This document shows, one piece after another, positions 23,247-34,610 of a stretch of 64,000 nucleotides of DNA. A program made the translations under genes and the position numbers. Positions within the stretch are counted from its first letter, which is position 1, and each line of letters opens with the position of its first letter. This DNA comes from Pristionchus mayeri (Eukaryota > Nematoda > Chromadorea > Rhabditida > Neodiplogasteridae). The stretch covers positions 15,476,984 through 15,540,983 of the forward strand of contig BTRK01000005.1 in assembly GCA_036245805.1 (NCBI GenBank), read 5' to 3'. The notes below the pieces were generated by a model. The model ran no database searches, was not told where the DNA came from, and saw nothing but the letters and a program-made list of their open reading frames with translations.

Positions 23247-24475
23247 TAATAAAAAAAGTTTATCATTGCTACGGACTGATATTTATTGCTTTGATTAATT
23301 TTCTAGCGTAATATGTTCGTATATTTTTAATATTTCTATCTAAATTGTTATTTGAATATCCTTAACTTATTTTACGATAAATGAATTGAAAAGGTAATCA
23401 TTCACAAATAAAACACGAGTAATATTTAAATATAGGCCGAAGAAAGAGAAACGAACCTTTTTCGCGATGGCCTTTCACCATCGGAAGGGCCATGATCTTG
23501 GCCGGACGACGTTGGACGTAGTTCTAAAATACAAGAATGAAATTAATCGATACAGCAAAGTGGGAAGCAGCCAAACTAACTGACAGGTCTGGGAGAAGCG
23601 AAGGCAGCACCGTCCATGCCCATTTTTTATCATCGGTGATGACCGCTGACCTGGCTTCAATGAACAATTAATTAAACGGTAGAAAATAAAGAAAAAAATG
23701 AGCAATTAAGCAAGGTTGAAAGCAAAACATGTAAATAATAGATGGGCCAACGACGAAAAAGAAGAAGTAATTAAGACGACGCATTTAGGGAGAAATTGTG
23801 GCAATCGGGTCAAAAGTTAGTTGAAACAGAAGCAATTTAAATATTATCGACGTGGAATGAGTAGAATCACAGATAATCGCCCCAAAGAAGAAGATAGAAC
23901 TCATGAATCCAACTGAAAGGAATGCGCGCGTGAAAGGGGTGGAGGGGAAGAGATCACACAATCGATCGATTGAAGTAATATTGATTTTGAAATAACAGGA
24001 TGAACTAGAGTACAGATATGCGTTTAGCAACAACGCAACACAATCAAAGCGAGCAAACGCAAAAAATAAGAAAAAAAAGAGAGACGCTCCGTAGCCAAGA
24101 GCCGCGTCGGGGACCGGTAATTGGTGTTACTTTCACTGTTTTTAGCATGGCCTGTTTTTAGCACATTGACAGCCGGGGCATTTCGTGGTAGGATGAAATA
24201 CGTTCAAATTTCCAGCTTTCGCTTTCATCCTCCTTTAAAGTGTGCAGAATTGAATATTTTCGCCATTATTTAAGTCCCAATTTTTTTGAAATGTCGACCA
24301 CTGATCTCGTAATTATTCACAAAACTTAAATAAGCTCCGAAATGAAAAGAAGAACTCTATCCGAGTACTTTTAAGCACTGGTTACCCGATTTTTGACATT
24401 TTTGGAGCTTGCAAATTTTACGGCGGTTTCCGTTCTCAGATCGGCTTCCCTGTCTTGTAAACTTGAGCAAACCTC

Positions 24476-25060
24476 CATATCAAGTGGTACCTGGATTAAG
24501 TGGTACCAGGCGAGCACCCACTGGTACCAGATAGGTACCACGTGGTATGAGAAAGGCACCAAGAGGTACCATGCAAGTACCAAGAAGCATCAGGTCAGTA
24601 CTAAGTGGTCCCATGTCAGTTCCAAGTGATTCCAGGTAGGCACCAAGTGGTACCAGGTTAGCACCAAGTGGTACCGGGGTAGAATAAAGTGCTACCTGAT
24701 CAGTATCATGTAGTCACAGGTAAGTAACAACATGTACCCAGTTTGTGTCACGTGGTACCACTCCATAGCATGTGTAGCCAGGTCCATACCGACAGGTGCC
24801 GAATATAACGAACTGATCCAGTGATTACTGGCACGTACCAAACGGCACCAGATCCGTACCATTCGAGGCAAGACGTAGGCATACCGAAACCAGGCAAAAC
24901 CAAGTCCTTCCAAAGTGGTACCAACCGGTACTGAATGTGCACTAATGGTGGTTCGAGTTGATACGGGCCCCGTTACATTTGGTATTGACCTGGTGCAGCA
25001 TGAAAAGGACTTGGTACCATTTGGTGCTGACATGGTACTTGGTGGTACTGCCACCAGTTG
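24476..25060. repeat. 21-bp minisatellite in the left fold-back arm
   Basis: More than 13 units of exactly 21 bp with consensus near agtggtaccaggttagcacca can be laid out from 24476, decaying towards 25060. The unit contains ggtacc and is a multiple of three, so both strands stay open and give 7-residue repeats (KWYQVST-like, or LVPLGAN-like from the other arm). The inverted counterpart lies at 25290-25560. Confidence 0.75.
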
Positions 25061-25289
25061 GGACGATGGGGGGGGGGGGGTTAAAACCTGCGCTGGTTAA
25101 ATCCCATCCGATGCATTGATATTTTGCCGAGTTTGATTTTGTTAAAAATGTATATTGTACCAAATTATGTATTTGAAATCCAAATTGTTCGTGCCCGACT
25201 AATGATGGCAAAACGGCGTCGTTTTAAGCCGGATTTTACCCGGCATTTTCAACTCTGAAGACGGATGTCATGCCGTTTGGTACCTGTTG

Positions 25290-25560
25290 GAATCCTGGTT
25301 ATGCTTCGGAGCGGTACCAAGTGGTACTTATCTGGTAGCACTTGGTGCTAGCCTGGTACCACTTGGTGCTAACCTGGTACCACTTGGTGCCTACCTGGAA
25401 TCACTTGGAACTGACATGGGACCACTTAGTACTGACCTGATGCTTCTTGGTACTTGCATGGTACCTCTTGGTGCCTTTCTCATACCACGTGGTACCTACC
25501 TGGTACCAGTGGGTGCTCGCCTGGTACCACTTAATCCAGGTACCACTTGATATGGAGGTT
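25290..25560. repeat. 21-bp minisatellite in the right fold-back arm
   Basis: Inverted copy of the 24476-24700 units, in the same order (for example a ggaatcacttggaactgac unit opposite gtcagttccaagtgattcc). The array therefore existed before, or was copied during, formation of the fold-back. Confidence 0.75.
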
Positions 25561-26445
25561 TGCTCAAGTTTACAAGACAGGGAAGCCGATCTGATGTGAG
25601 AAGAAACCGCAGTAAACTATGCAAGCTCCAAAAATGTCAAATTTCATTTCAGAGCTTATTTAAGTTTTGTGAATAATTACGAGATCAGTGGTCGACATTT
25701 CAAAAAAAATGGGACTTAAATAATGGCGAAAATATTCAATTCTGCACACTTTGGCGACTCCAATGACCAAATATGTAAGGGGTTTGGATGAGCCGTTCAA
25801 ATAATACAAAAACCGATCGCCCAACTTCAGCGCAACACTCGAAATGAGGGGTTCGAGATACGGCTTTCTAAGGTCGACTTTCGAACTTTACTTGAAAAGT
25901 TACCGCTAGGGACATCTTAAAATCAACACTTTATTTTTCGTTGTGCGGCCTATGGTGAATCCTACCAGATAGTCTCTCATAAATAACGAGAATGAACAGA
26001 GAAGAAGTAGAGGAGGGAGATTGTCACCTCGACGATCTGCGCGATCCATGCCATCGCAGCATGGACAGCATTTCGTGCCACTCGATATCGTATGTTCAAG
26101 CAAAAATATTTCTTAAACCGTGCATGATGGCCTACTACCGGTGATATATAGTTTACAGTTTCCGTGAAAGGTGCTAGATTAACGTCGAAAGTGGATAGTT
26201 AGATATGCCCAAATATCTGACCAGTCGAGGTGCCGAAAACTGATTTTTCAGAAAATTTGTCAAGGCTTTTTTTAATTTCTCTGGTGCAGACTAGTCATAA
26301 ACAACATAGAACAGTTCGGAGTTCATCGTGGTGTTTATGACAAATCGACTTATGTTATAACAGAGAATAAATGCAATTCATCACGCATATCAAAGGGAAA
26401 ATTTGGCTCCGGGGATAACTTTTCATGGGGAATTTAATGAACATA

Positions 26446-27885
26446 CAGTAGCGCCAATAAGTATTGAAACGATTTGTTATTTTGCTATAACTTTTTCGCT
26501 GATACATTTAGCAATTTGGATGTTGTGGTACTATGCACCAAATCGATCGAGGAATACGATGCACATATTGCATCATCACGTGCATCATAACTGATTGCGT
26601 AGTGATGACGCATTCGAATTTCACTTTTTCAAACAGGCTTTATTCTTACATAGATTTTTTCCTACTCGCCAAACTTTCTGTGGTTGGAGTCATGCCCGAG
26701 GCCTACCCAGAAAAAAAATGTGAGGTTGCTGCGCGACCGCACTTTTGCTGCAGCCTTGCTGCAAAAAGGGAATCTGAAATTCAGATATCGGCATCTTGAC
26801 CAGCTAGAGACTCGTTACAAGCACCAAAATGATCCTCATTGCGATCCCAGATGATCCTGTGAATAAGGAAACGATATTCCAAAATTTGCCCTCAGGGCAT
26901 GGTAAAATCACTTTTTCACACGACCAATATTTGGAGATTCATAACTATGTAGGAACTGTATATAAAAATCCGGTTTTTGCTTAATCATGTTCACAATGTT
27001 GTATTTATATGATTCCCAACTTTTTAGAGTGTTTCGATATCTTTCCTTTTCGCGGCGGTCGTGTTTCTGAGGCACACCGTGGTGCATGATCCTTCGAAAA
27101 CATGTTTGAGAGAAAGTTATGGAAAACCTTTGTTATTGTGTATACCTGTCCAACACGTTATGAAGAACTGAATCCCAATTTTTTGAAATGTTTTAATAAC
27201 TTTGGGCACGGTTAGAGGGAGGGTGCAGACGAAAATAGCGGGTCGAAGACTCGAGAGTGCCTCCGAAAAACTATCGCCGCGGACAGGAAAGAAATCCAAA
27301 CACTCTAAAAAGTTAGGAATCATATAACTACAACATTGTGAACATGATTAAGCAAAAACCAGATTTTTATGTACAGTTCCTACATAGTTATGAATCTCCA
27401 AAAAGTGCTCATGTGAAAAAGTGATTTTTCCATGCCCTGAGGGCAAATTTTGGAATATCGTTTCCATATTCACAGGATCACCTGGGATCGCAATGAGGAT
27501 CATTTTGGTGCTTTGAACGACTCTCTAGCTGGTCAAGAAGCCGATATCTGAATTTCAGATTCCCTTTTTGCAGCAAGGCTGCAGCAAAAGTGCGGTCGCG
27601 CAGCAGCCTCAAATTTGTTTCTAGGTAGGCCTCGGGTATGACTCCAACCACAGAAAGTTTGGCGAGTAGGAAAAAATCTATGTAAGAATAAAGCCTGTTT
27701 GAAAAAGTGAAATTCGAATGCGTCATCACTACGCAATCAGTTATGATGCACGTGATGACGCAATATGTGCATCGTATTCCTCGATCGATTTGGTGCATAG
27801 TACCACAACATTCAAATTGCTAAATGTATCAGCGAAAAAGTTATAGCAAAATATCAAATAGTTTCAATACTTATTGGCGCTACTG
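26446..27885. mobile_element. Palindromic TA-flanked element (Tc1/mariner-type ends), copy 1
   Basis: Starts CAGTAGCGCCAATAAGTATT and ends with its inverse, with TA on both sides (26444-26445 and 27886-27887). The two halves are inverted copies almost to the centre (about 27165). TA duplication and CAGT ends fit Tc1/mariner mobilisation, but no transposase is encoded. The interior (cctacccag, ctgcagc.ttgctgca blocks) is related to the element at 43803-45480. It is inserted in a family F fold-back remnant that resumes at about 27900. Confidence 0.75.
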
Positions 27886-27899
27886 TAGTTAACAATACA

Positions 27900-28210
27900 C
27901 GACAGTGAAAAATTCGGGGTGGAAATTTTGAAAATTCGAATGGGCATAACTTTTCCCCAAATGAGCTAGCTCTTCACTTTCATCAGTAAAAATGCTTATC
28001 TCGTCGAGATCTTTCAGAATTGCGACGAGGTTGATGAGGTTTGGATGAGCAGTTCAAAAATTTCAAAAATCGACCATCCAAGTTCAGCGCGACACACAAA
28101 ATGAGGAGTTCGAGATACGACTTTCTAAGGTCAATTTTCGAACTCTACATGAAAAGTTAGCCCTAGGGAGATCTTAAAATCAGAACTTTATTTTTTTCCC
28201 GTACGGCCTA
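27900..28210. mobile_element. Family F fold-back remnant (copy 3)
   Basis: Matches the right arm of 9908-11530 (aactctac.tgaaaagtta.ccctagggagatcttaaaatcag...cgtacggcctat). A left-side piece sits at about 26395-26443 before the palindromic element. Short direct repeats of aacgtcgaaagt.gatagtt lie outside at about 26178 and 28241. The 28260-28860 stretch has no recognised feature. Confidence 0.55.
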
Positions 28211-28873
28211 TAGGTTGAATTGCTCAATTCTCTCTGATAACGTCGAAAGTTGATAGTTGAAATATCCTGTTATTCACGAAATCGGATTCGGAATCATCGA
28301 TTACCACAAAAATTATCAAAATCCCGAAAGAGATTTCTTAGAAATACGACAGTAGCAACAACCTTATAAAAGTTAAAGAACTAAATCTGCTGAGAGCGAT
28401 TTTGTAGAGTATCTCATGGTTCTGGAGATATTCCTCAAATATCTTCTTCTACTGTACATTTCTCCAGTCTGGGAAGCATCCTGACAGTACATGATTCAAT
28501 TGTTCGTGCAATTATTGATACATTTTGAAAAGAAAAAAAGGGGCTGGATCGAACTTGTAATTGATATTGATTTTTGCATCCATCCACAAACGAAATCATG
28601 AATCTAACCCAGCGTCTGACATACGGCCACGGGTTACGGTATCTTTCAGTTACGTTTAGTGCGGTGCGGTATTGACCTTTTTTTCGATATTCTGATCAAA
28701 TCATGAGTTTTGCAATGATTTTATTCCCTCATATAATGATGTGGATGCCAGAAACGAAAACATTCGGAGACTTAGTTTACTAACAACAATATACTGAATA
28801 TTTTAACATAAGAAATCTACATTTAAAGAAATGATTACAGAATCTGCTTATATGGAGTTTGATTTAAAGTGAC

Positions 28874-31750
28874 CCACGATGATGATTGGTGCTCCGAGTG
28901 AGTATCTCGTGTCTCCATCAGTTAAAGAACCTTGTTTCATCACTTCTGAAAATAAAATCATTAGAAGCTGGATTGATTTTATGATGATGTTTGCGTAAGA
29001 ATATGGTAATTCCAGGTACTATATGCTTATAAAAATGTAAATTTTAGCTCGATTCTCTCATTTCGAAATCTTTGCACCACCCTTACAGCGAACTCGTTTC
29101 ACTGTCAAGAATGTGCATAGTCAAATACTTTTCTTTCCTCTCGACTTCTATTGCTAACAATTAGCCCCGGCGCGAAGCGCCGGGGCAATTTTGCCCGGGA
29201 AACGAGAGATTCCCACAGTCGGAAAGGTTCCTGAGAGGGTAGGGTATCGACATCCCTTCAAACTTAAATCCAAGTATCCTGCTTTTGGGGATCTTAATCG
29301 GGAACCGAGTGGATGTTAAATCCAAAATTTCAAGTCTCTATCACAACCGGAAGTGCCTCAGGCTGACTCCGATTTTTGTCGGTTTCGTGGCGTCAACTTT
29401 TTTTTGAGTTGGTGGCGCGAGCATCGTAGAGAGACGTGCTATAGCTCATTCGATAGAGCGTATACGGTTGCCCGCCTAGAGACTTTTCAGAATTGTAAAA
29501 TTCCCACTGCAAAGGTGCGAAAAGTGCCTTCAAAGTTCGAAATTTTGACGCCTTTGGCAGTGCGGCCACATTTTCGGCTATCCAAGCTCTCAATGGAAAA
29601 TCCAAGTTCCTACCGACCTACAGTAGACTAATATTGACACGGCGAATCCAATGAGCTTAATTTAAAAAAGATTGGTTTCCATCTGTAGGTGCTGACGCCT
29701 TTCAAACATTTTCCCTCGCGAATTTATCCCTCTGCCTTCCCCTCCTCCCTCCCTCCCCCGCGCCTCCCTCTCTCGGCCCGGTCAAAGGTCGTAAACGCGG
29801 CGAGTCGTCTCAAGTTGTCAACACTCTGCTTACTATGAAATACAAAGTTGAAGTTAATGTAAAACTAGTATCATTGTCGGAATCAGCGGGTGAAATTACC
29901 CCTGGTGGAATCATTGGTTGCGGTCGAACAGGCACTTTCATTGTTGTACCCTCTGGGTGAGGAGGTTGAGGAGGAGGGAGTTGACTTGAGCTTCCGACTT
30001 GAGCTACTTTATATAGATATTACGATGTTGGTCGGCGACTTTCAATCAGAGACGGATACTTTCGTTCTTAAGCCAGTCGATTTACGCTCCCTCACTCACT
30101 CACCAGTCAAGTACCAGCTCTGGTGTGCGCGCCCAAGTTGTGATCAAGTGCTAAAATCAAGCTCCAAGTGGCGACCAAGCTTGGGCGCCGCTTGCAAATC
30201 GCTCTGATCTCTCCAGTTCTCATACTCTCTATTTTTTCTCTCTTTCTCTCGCTCTCTCGCCTTGGATTCGAAGTTGGGATCAAGCAGATTTCCAACTTGG
30301 GATCAAGAAGAGACAATGCGAGAGATTATGTAAAATAGAGAGACCAGTTTCCCAAGTGGTGTCCAAACTTGGGCGCCACTTGGAAACCACTTTTTCATTC
30401 ATTCATTCATTCATTCATTCGTTTATTCCGTTAGGTGGGAGTTCAAGAAATAACGAGAGGGTATACAAGAAACGGATGTCCGTCGATTGGATCGAATCGG
30501 TTGAAGGTTGCTGGGCAGCAAGGGTAGGGGAGGGGACGGGATCAAAGATCAATCCAAGTGGCAATAATAGACGAGGGATAAAAAGTGCGGGGTTGTGAAC
30601 GGATGTAACTTGAAAATTTTGTACTTGATCCCAACTTGGGCGAGCACAACAGAGAGTAACACGGCCAACGGCTATGTCTTGAAGACTGCGCGGTCTAGTT
30701 GGATATGGAGGGGGGAGGTTTAAAAAATAAATCGCTCCGCGTCAATAAAAGTCCCGAGATCCACCTTCCGTGGGAAGGTGGCGTATCCTGGCTTTGCAAG
30801 CAAAGTCAACAGCGAAGTGAATTTTGGCAAATTCTCAAATCAATAAAAGGAGTGAGATCTTACTATTCAAAACAATCAGTTCAATAAAAGTCCCGGGATC
30901 AAAAGTCAAAATTCGCCCTATATTTTCTGAGATTTCGGAAAACTGAACAATTAAGGTACGAATTTTAAAATATTTAAGCATGAAAATATAGAGCGAATTT
31001 TGGCTTTTGATCCCGGGACTTTTATTGAACTGATTGTTTTGAATAGTAAGATCTCACTCCTTTTATTGATTTGAGAATTTGCCAAAATTCACTTCGCTGT
31101 TGACTTTGCTTGCAAAGCCAGGATACGCCACCTTCCCGCGGAAGGTGGATTGATACTTACAATCAGGACTGTTTTGCCATTTAGTAGTAAGTGGTGTCCA
31201 CGCAGCATCATTTCAGACAAGTATCCGAATAGCTGTTGGTGACCTCTCTTTTCTATCAGTACCTCGTAGTCCTCGTTCTTATTGCGGTTGTAGAACTGAA
31301 ATAAATTTACAAATAATGAGACTGAATTCACTTTAAAAAGTTAAATAATTATATCCCGTTTTTAAGTGGATTTCAGTATTCGTTTTAACCCCATTGCATA
31401 CGAGAAAGAGGCTACAAAATCGAAATGCAACTGAAAAAATTTCCTGATTTCCTCGTCTAAATACTAAGTTATTGTATTCATTCGTATTAAAAATGAATCT
31501 ATCCCGGATAAGACGAAGTCTTCCTGCTTCTCGATTTCCCCATATCTCAGACATCGCCCCCCCCCCCCGCGCCGCCCCGCCACGCCCTCCACATCTCATT
31601 TACCTCTCGGTTCTCCCTTCGTTGAGCTTCCGCATATTTATTTCTGGCTGCATTTCGTATGACAGTGATCGTCTCTTTAGCTTTTCTAATAGGGCCTTTC
31701 TTTTTCGCTTTCGCGATTTTCTTCGCGCCCGTCGCCACCGCTTTAAATCG
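28874..31750 (-). pseudogene. Gene family X, copy B (disrupted)
   Basis: Three exons are recognisable on the minus strand: 31750-31604 (KKGPIRKAKETITVIRNAA), 31295-31161 (FYNRNKNEDYEVLIEKRG...HHLLLNGKTVLI) and 28945-28874 (MKQGSLTDGDTRYSLGAPII). Against copy C, the middle exon lacks 81 nt (27 codons, in frame) and the third is 1 nt shorter at its acceptor, which breaks the frame. The intron between exons 2 and 3 carries Helitron-like copy 2. Later exons seen in A and C are not found here. Confidence 0.55.
29161..31149 (-). mobile_element. Non-autonomous Helitron-like element, copy 2
   Basis: Same ends as copy 1: TCCACCTTCC start with a fold-back (30755-31149), and a terminal hairpin (29165-29187) then CTAA. 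The paralogous intron of copy C is empty. There, gtatcaa joins ttctttgcaatag directly; here gtatcaa is followed by the element and then ttgttagcaatag. This shows insertion between A and T with no duplication, as expected for a Helitron. It is 0.6 kb longer than copy 1, with extra sequence roughly between 30000 and 30750. It contains a (catt)n run at 30391-30425. Confidence 0.75.
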
Positions 31751-31899
31751 CGTTCTCTGTAAGACACGGAGAGGGGTGGCACAAGGCTTCAAAATGATCG
31801 TATCGACTTGCAACTTTGAGGGTGTCATGCCTATGGGTAGGGTATGCTCCCACATGATTTTTGCATCCCTACCTCAACATTTTGACCTACCAAATTTGA

Positions 31900-32840
31900 A
31901 AAATGAAACTCAATGTTGAAGGGCATGTTACATACCGTTCGAAAGGGCATGAAAAGTTATGCCTAAATCTATGTTTTCGTAATAACTGGTGCATGTTCTG
32001 ATGAGATATCTCATGAAAAGTGCATTTTTAAGTAGTTTTCGGGCTTGAATACAGCAATGGGATCATTTCTGCAAAAAGTTTTCATGAACAGTAGACGCAG
32101 AATTTAATTCTCTATCGACGTATCTAATTCGTTACATGAATATCGGTTCCGAAATATGCCCTCAGGCGGCTTTTCTAACACGTATTCGTCGACGAAGGTT
32201 CAATTCATGCCCGTTGCAGATGTTTTGCCAATTTTTTTCAATCCCAATTTCAAAGTTTACAATACAATACAATATTTATCTGTTGTCGCTTTCTGGGCGC
32301 AGATCAAGATGTGGGGCCAAAAAAGGTCGTTCTTCTCATTTCAAGATGGTCATTTGCGGTGTGCTTGTGAGAGGATGTTGGATTGCATTGCATAGGTAGA
32401 ATCTCACTATAGGCCGTAAACAAAGCCTTGCGTGTTCTAGAATCTTCTCTGCTCGAATCCTCCAGACTCGATGATCAATCTTTCAACGAGATGATCGAGC
32501 CTAGATTATGAAGAACCAAACATCTTAGTAGGTCATACCCATCACACGGTGACCACTCCGGCTTGGATGGGGATTCCTTTCTTGATGAGTCGAAGGCGGA
32601 AGCGAGGGGTATTAGGGGAAACCACTCCAAATCAGAGCGAAATGGGAGAGGGACCGCTCGCGACGAAGTTTAACAGATGAAATATCCACTGTATATGACT
32701 TATTCCTACTTCTAAGCCCAAAACTGATAAGAAAACACGCTCCCAATATTCTAGAAATATTCTCTCCTCAGATTTAGCTGAGAACACGTTCAGCTTGTCT
32801 CTAAGAGCGCAGGACAGTTCATATCTGCGAACAACCGCTG
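31900..32840. other. Stretch without a recognised gene
   Basis: Contains one gttcgaaagggcatgaaaagttatg repeat (about 31938) and otherwise unremarkable AT-rich sequence. Open frames at 32136-32400 have no recognisable domain. Confidence 0.35.
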
Positions 32841-32847
32841 CCACTCC

Positions 32848-33174
32848 ATGCGATGCGACAGAGAGATTGGTGATGGAGTATTATTCCCCTACCAGTCATT
32901 TGTCGACGATGGAAATGGGGAAAATTTGACCGTCTTGTCGAAGGGGGGTCACTTCGCAGAGGATGGTGTGCAGTCTGGTTTCTGGAGAACGTCTGCTGCG
33001 AAGGAGAGTCGGCTCTCGAATGAGGATGGTCTATTCTCCTGCCCGGTTGTTACCTGTAGTGAGAACTTCAAAATAATGGAGGAACTGGAAGCACACGTTC
33101 TCAAGGGAAATCACACTGTTTCTCCCTTGAAGTTGTCGATGCGTGATAAGTCGCTTCACATGTTCAAGTAGAGA
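32848..33174 (+). other. C2H2 zinc-finger ORF, probably a fragment
   Basis: A 107-residue ORF. Residues about 65-92 form one classical C2H2 finger, FSCPVVTCSENFKIMEELEAH then VLKGNH (C-x4-C-x12-H-x5-H). The upstream part has no domain I know. One finger alone is unlikely to specify DNA binding, so this may be an exon of a larger or transposon-related gene. It is followed at 33255-33350 by a repeat also present at 38740-38830. The 33350-33640 stretch shows nothing. Confidence 0.4.
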
Positions 33175-34610
33175 TTGGAAGGCGTGGCTGCGAGCCGAAT
33201 GCAGAATCATGAAGTCAATGACGTCCCTTTCCCTGAGAATCAGATAATTTATGACACAGGAAAAAAAGTTCAACGCTTTCGAGTATCTGTTTTCTGACCT
33301 ACGTAATTAAACGTATGAATGAGGCAACACTATTATTTATGAGGCGGAAACTGTATGATAATGCTGTTATTATGCCAAATCGATATCGTTATCGGAGGTA
33401 GTATAACAGCAAACTTCAAATTTTGCGACGTAGCTACTACGTGTGCCCTCTACGAAGAACGAAAAAGAAGGGAAATTTTGTGAAATCGCGAGACGGGTTA
33501 TATCAGCTACCTTCTGTAGTTAAGGCCTTAACTACGTTGCGGAGTGCTCCTTTCATAAAAAAATACTCAAAAATTTTCACATAAAATAAATCATATTTCG
33601 GTTTTACTTAATGCTTTTGAACTCACCGGGTTCCTTGGGTACGCAATTCTGTATGTTCGGTGTGGCCGGTAAGGATTGACAACGTCCTTGTATTTCTGAA
33701 ACACAAAATTGGAAAGGCAATCATATCGAAGAAGGTGCCGAGAAAGCCAATGTTTATATGTAAACTAATATATTCATTGTTGGCTGCCCAAGTTCTTCCA
33801 TGTCCGATACCAACTCTATCTATGATGATGCTCATCCGCATAGAATCTCTCCATCAACAGAAAAAAGCTGACCTTCTCAAAGACGCCAACGAGTGCAGTG
33901 AAAACTGTCTTTAATAAACACAGACAAAGATGTTTTTGGGAAGTCCTGCAACAATGACTTCGCATTAAATCAGAATTTCATGCGAATTTTCCATTTCGCT
34001 TTTCTCTTATCCTCTCTCTCTCTTTTGATACGAGCAACTCACGGAACGGTCGTGGAATTTATTTGCGATGAATCGGTGTTGGGATAAATCCCTCTTGTGT
34101 CAGCGGAGATGTGATAACGAGCCAAAAGACGAGAGCGAACTTAATGAGCATGGTATTCCACTGGTATGATAAGTGATATTTTTCAGAAGGGATGCTTGCA
34201 TCAGATATTCAGCTGAACTTACCTTGCTCCTCAGTGAATGAATTATTAGCAAGTACACTACGATACGGACAAATTCTTTCAGTGACAATTTCGGCCCATC
34301 CTCTTTGATATTTGGGATCAATTCGGGCAATCAAAAAAGGGAAAATTAAGCTTAAAAATCAGAATTTCCTACTTTTTGGTATCATCAATGCTCAGTTTGA
34401 GCTCGAATTGCTTTCCTCTATTCTTGTAAGGAGAGACTTCCGGCAAAAATTCCCATATGAAATCTGTTTACTTCTCATGCTTCTTCACACCTTCGCCAAG
34501 TTGATCATTTATAAATATAAATATAAATTGTGCTTATTTTGTCTACTACTGGGGTGCTCACTGCTAATGCGTGTAAGAGTTTGCTGTGATGTGGATAGGA
34601 AACGTCTTAC

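Larger units (their letters stand above)
20605..24234 (+). mobile_element. TTAA-flanked 3.6-kb DNA transposon with P2X7-like and THAP genes (Kolobok-like)
   Basis: TTAA sits on both sides (20601-20604 and 24235-24238). The ends are imperfect inverted repeats: AGGAGGAGGAAAG on the left, and the right end reads AGGAGGATGAAAG when reversed. The other arm of the host fold-back gives the unoccupied site: ggagtcg-ccaa-agtgtgcag there, against ggagtcg-TTAA-agtgtgcag here after removing the insert. TTAA duplication is shared by the piggyBac and Kolobok superfamilies. A THAP domain followed by a CPxC zinc motif points to Kolobok. No DDE catalytic core is seen, so this copy is probably non-autonomous. 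A weak tRNA-like box A/box B pair lies at 20812-20875. Confidence 0.7.
20405..25960. mobile_element. Fold-back element (family F, copy 2) split by an inner insertion
   Basis: The outer ends 20405-20604 and 25762-25960 are inverted copies (cgtacaacgaaaaataaagtgttgat...). The inner arms continue from 24239 to about 25060 and from 25280 to 25760. Taking out 20605-24238 restores a continuous left arm that matches the right arm through the junction. The native fold-back is therefore about 1.9 kb. Arm interiors are filled with a 21-bp minisatellite. No transposase belongs to the fold-back itself. Confidence 0.75.

Noticed and set aside
24393..25550. ORFs with 7-residue repeats
   Set aside because: A 21-bp minisatellite keeps several frames open. 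The reading exists on both strands and has no start context.
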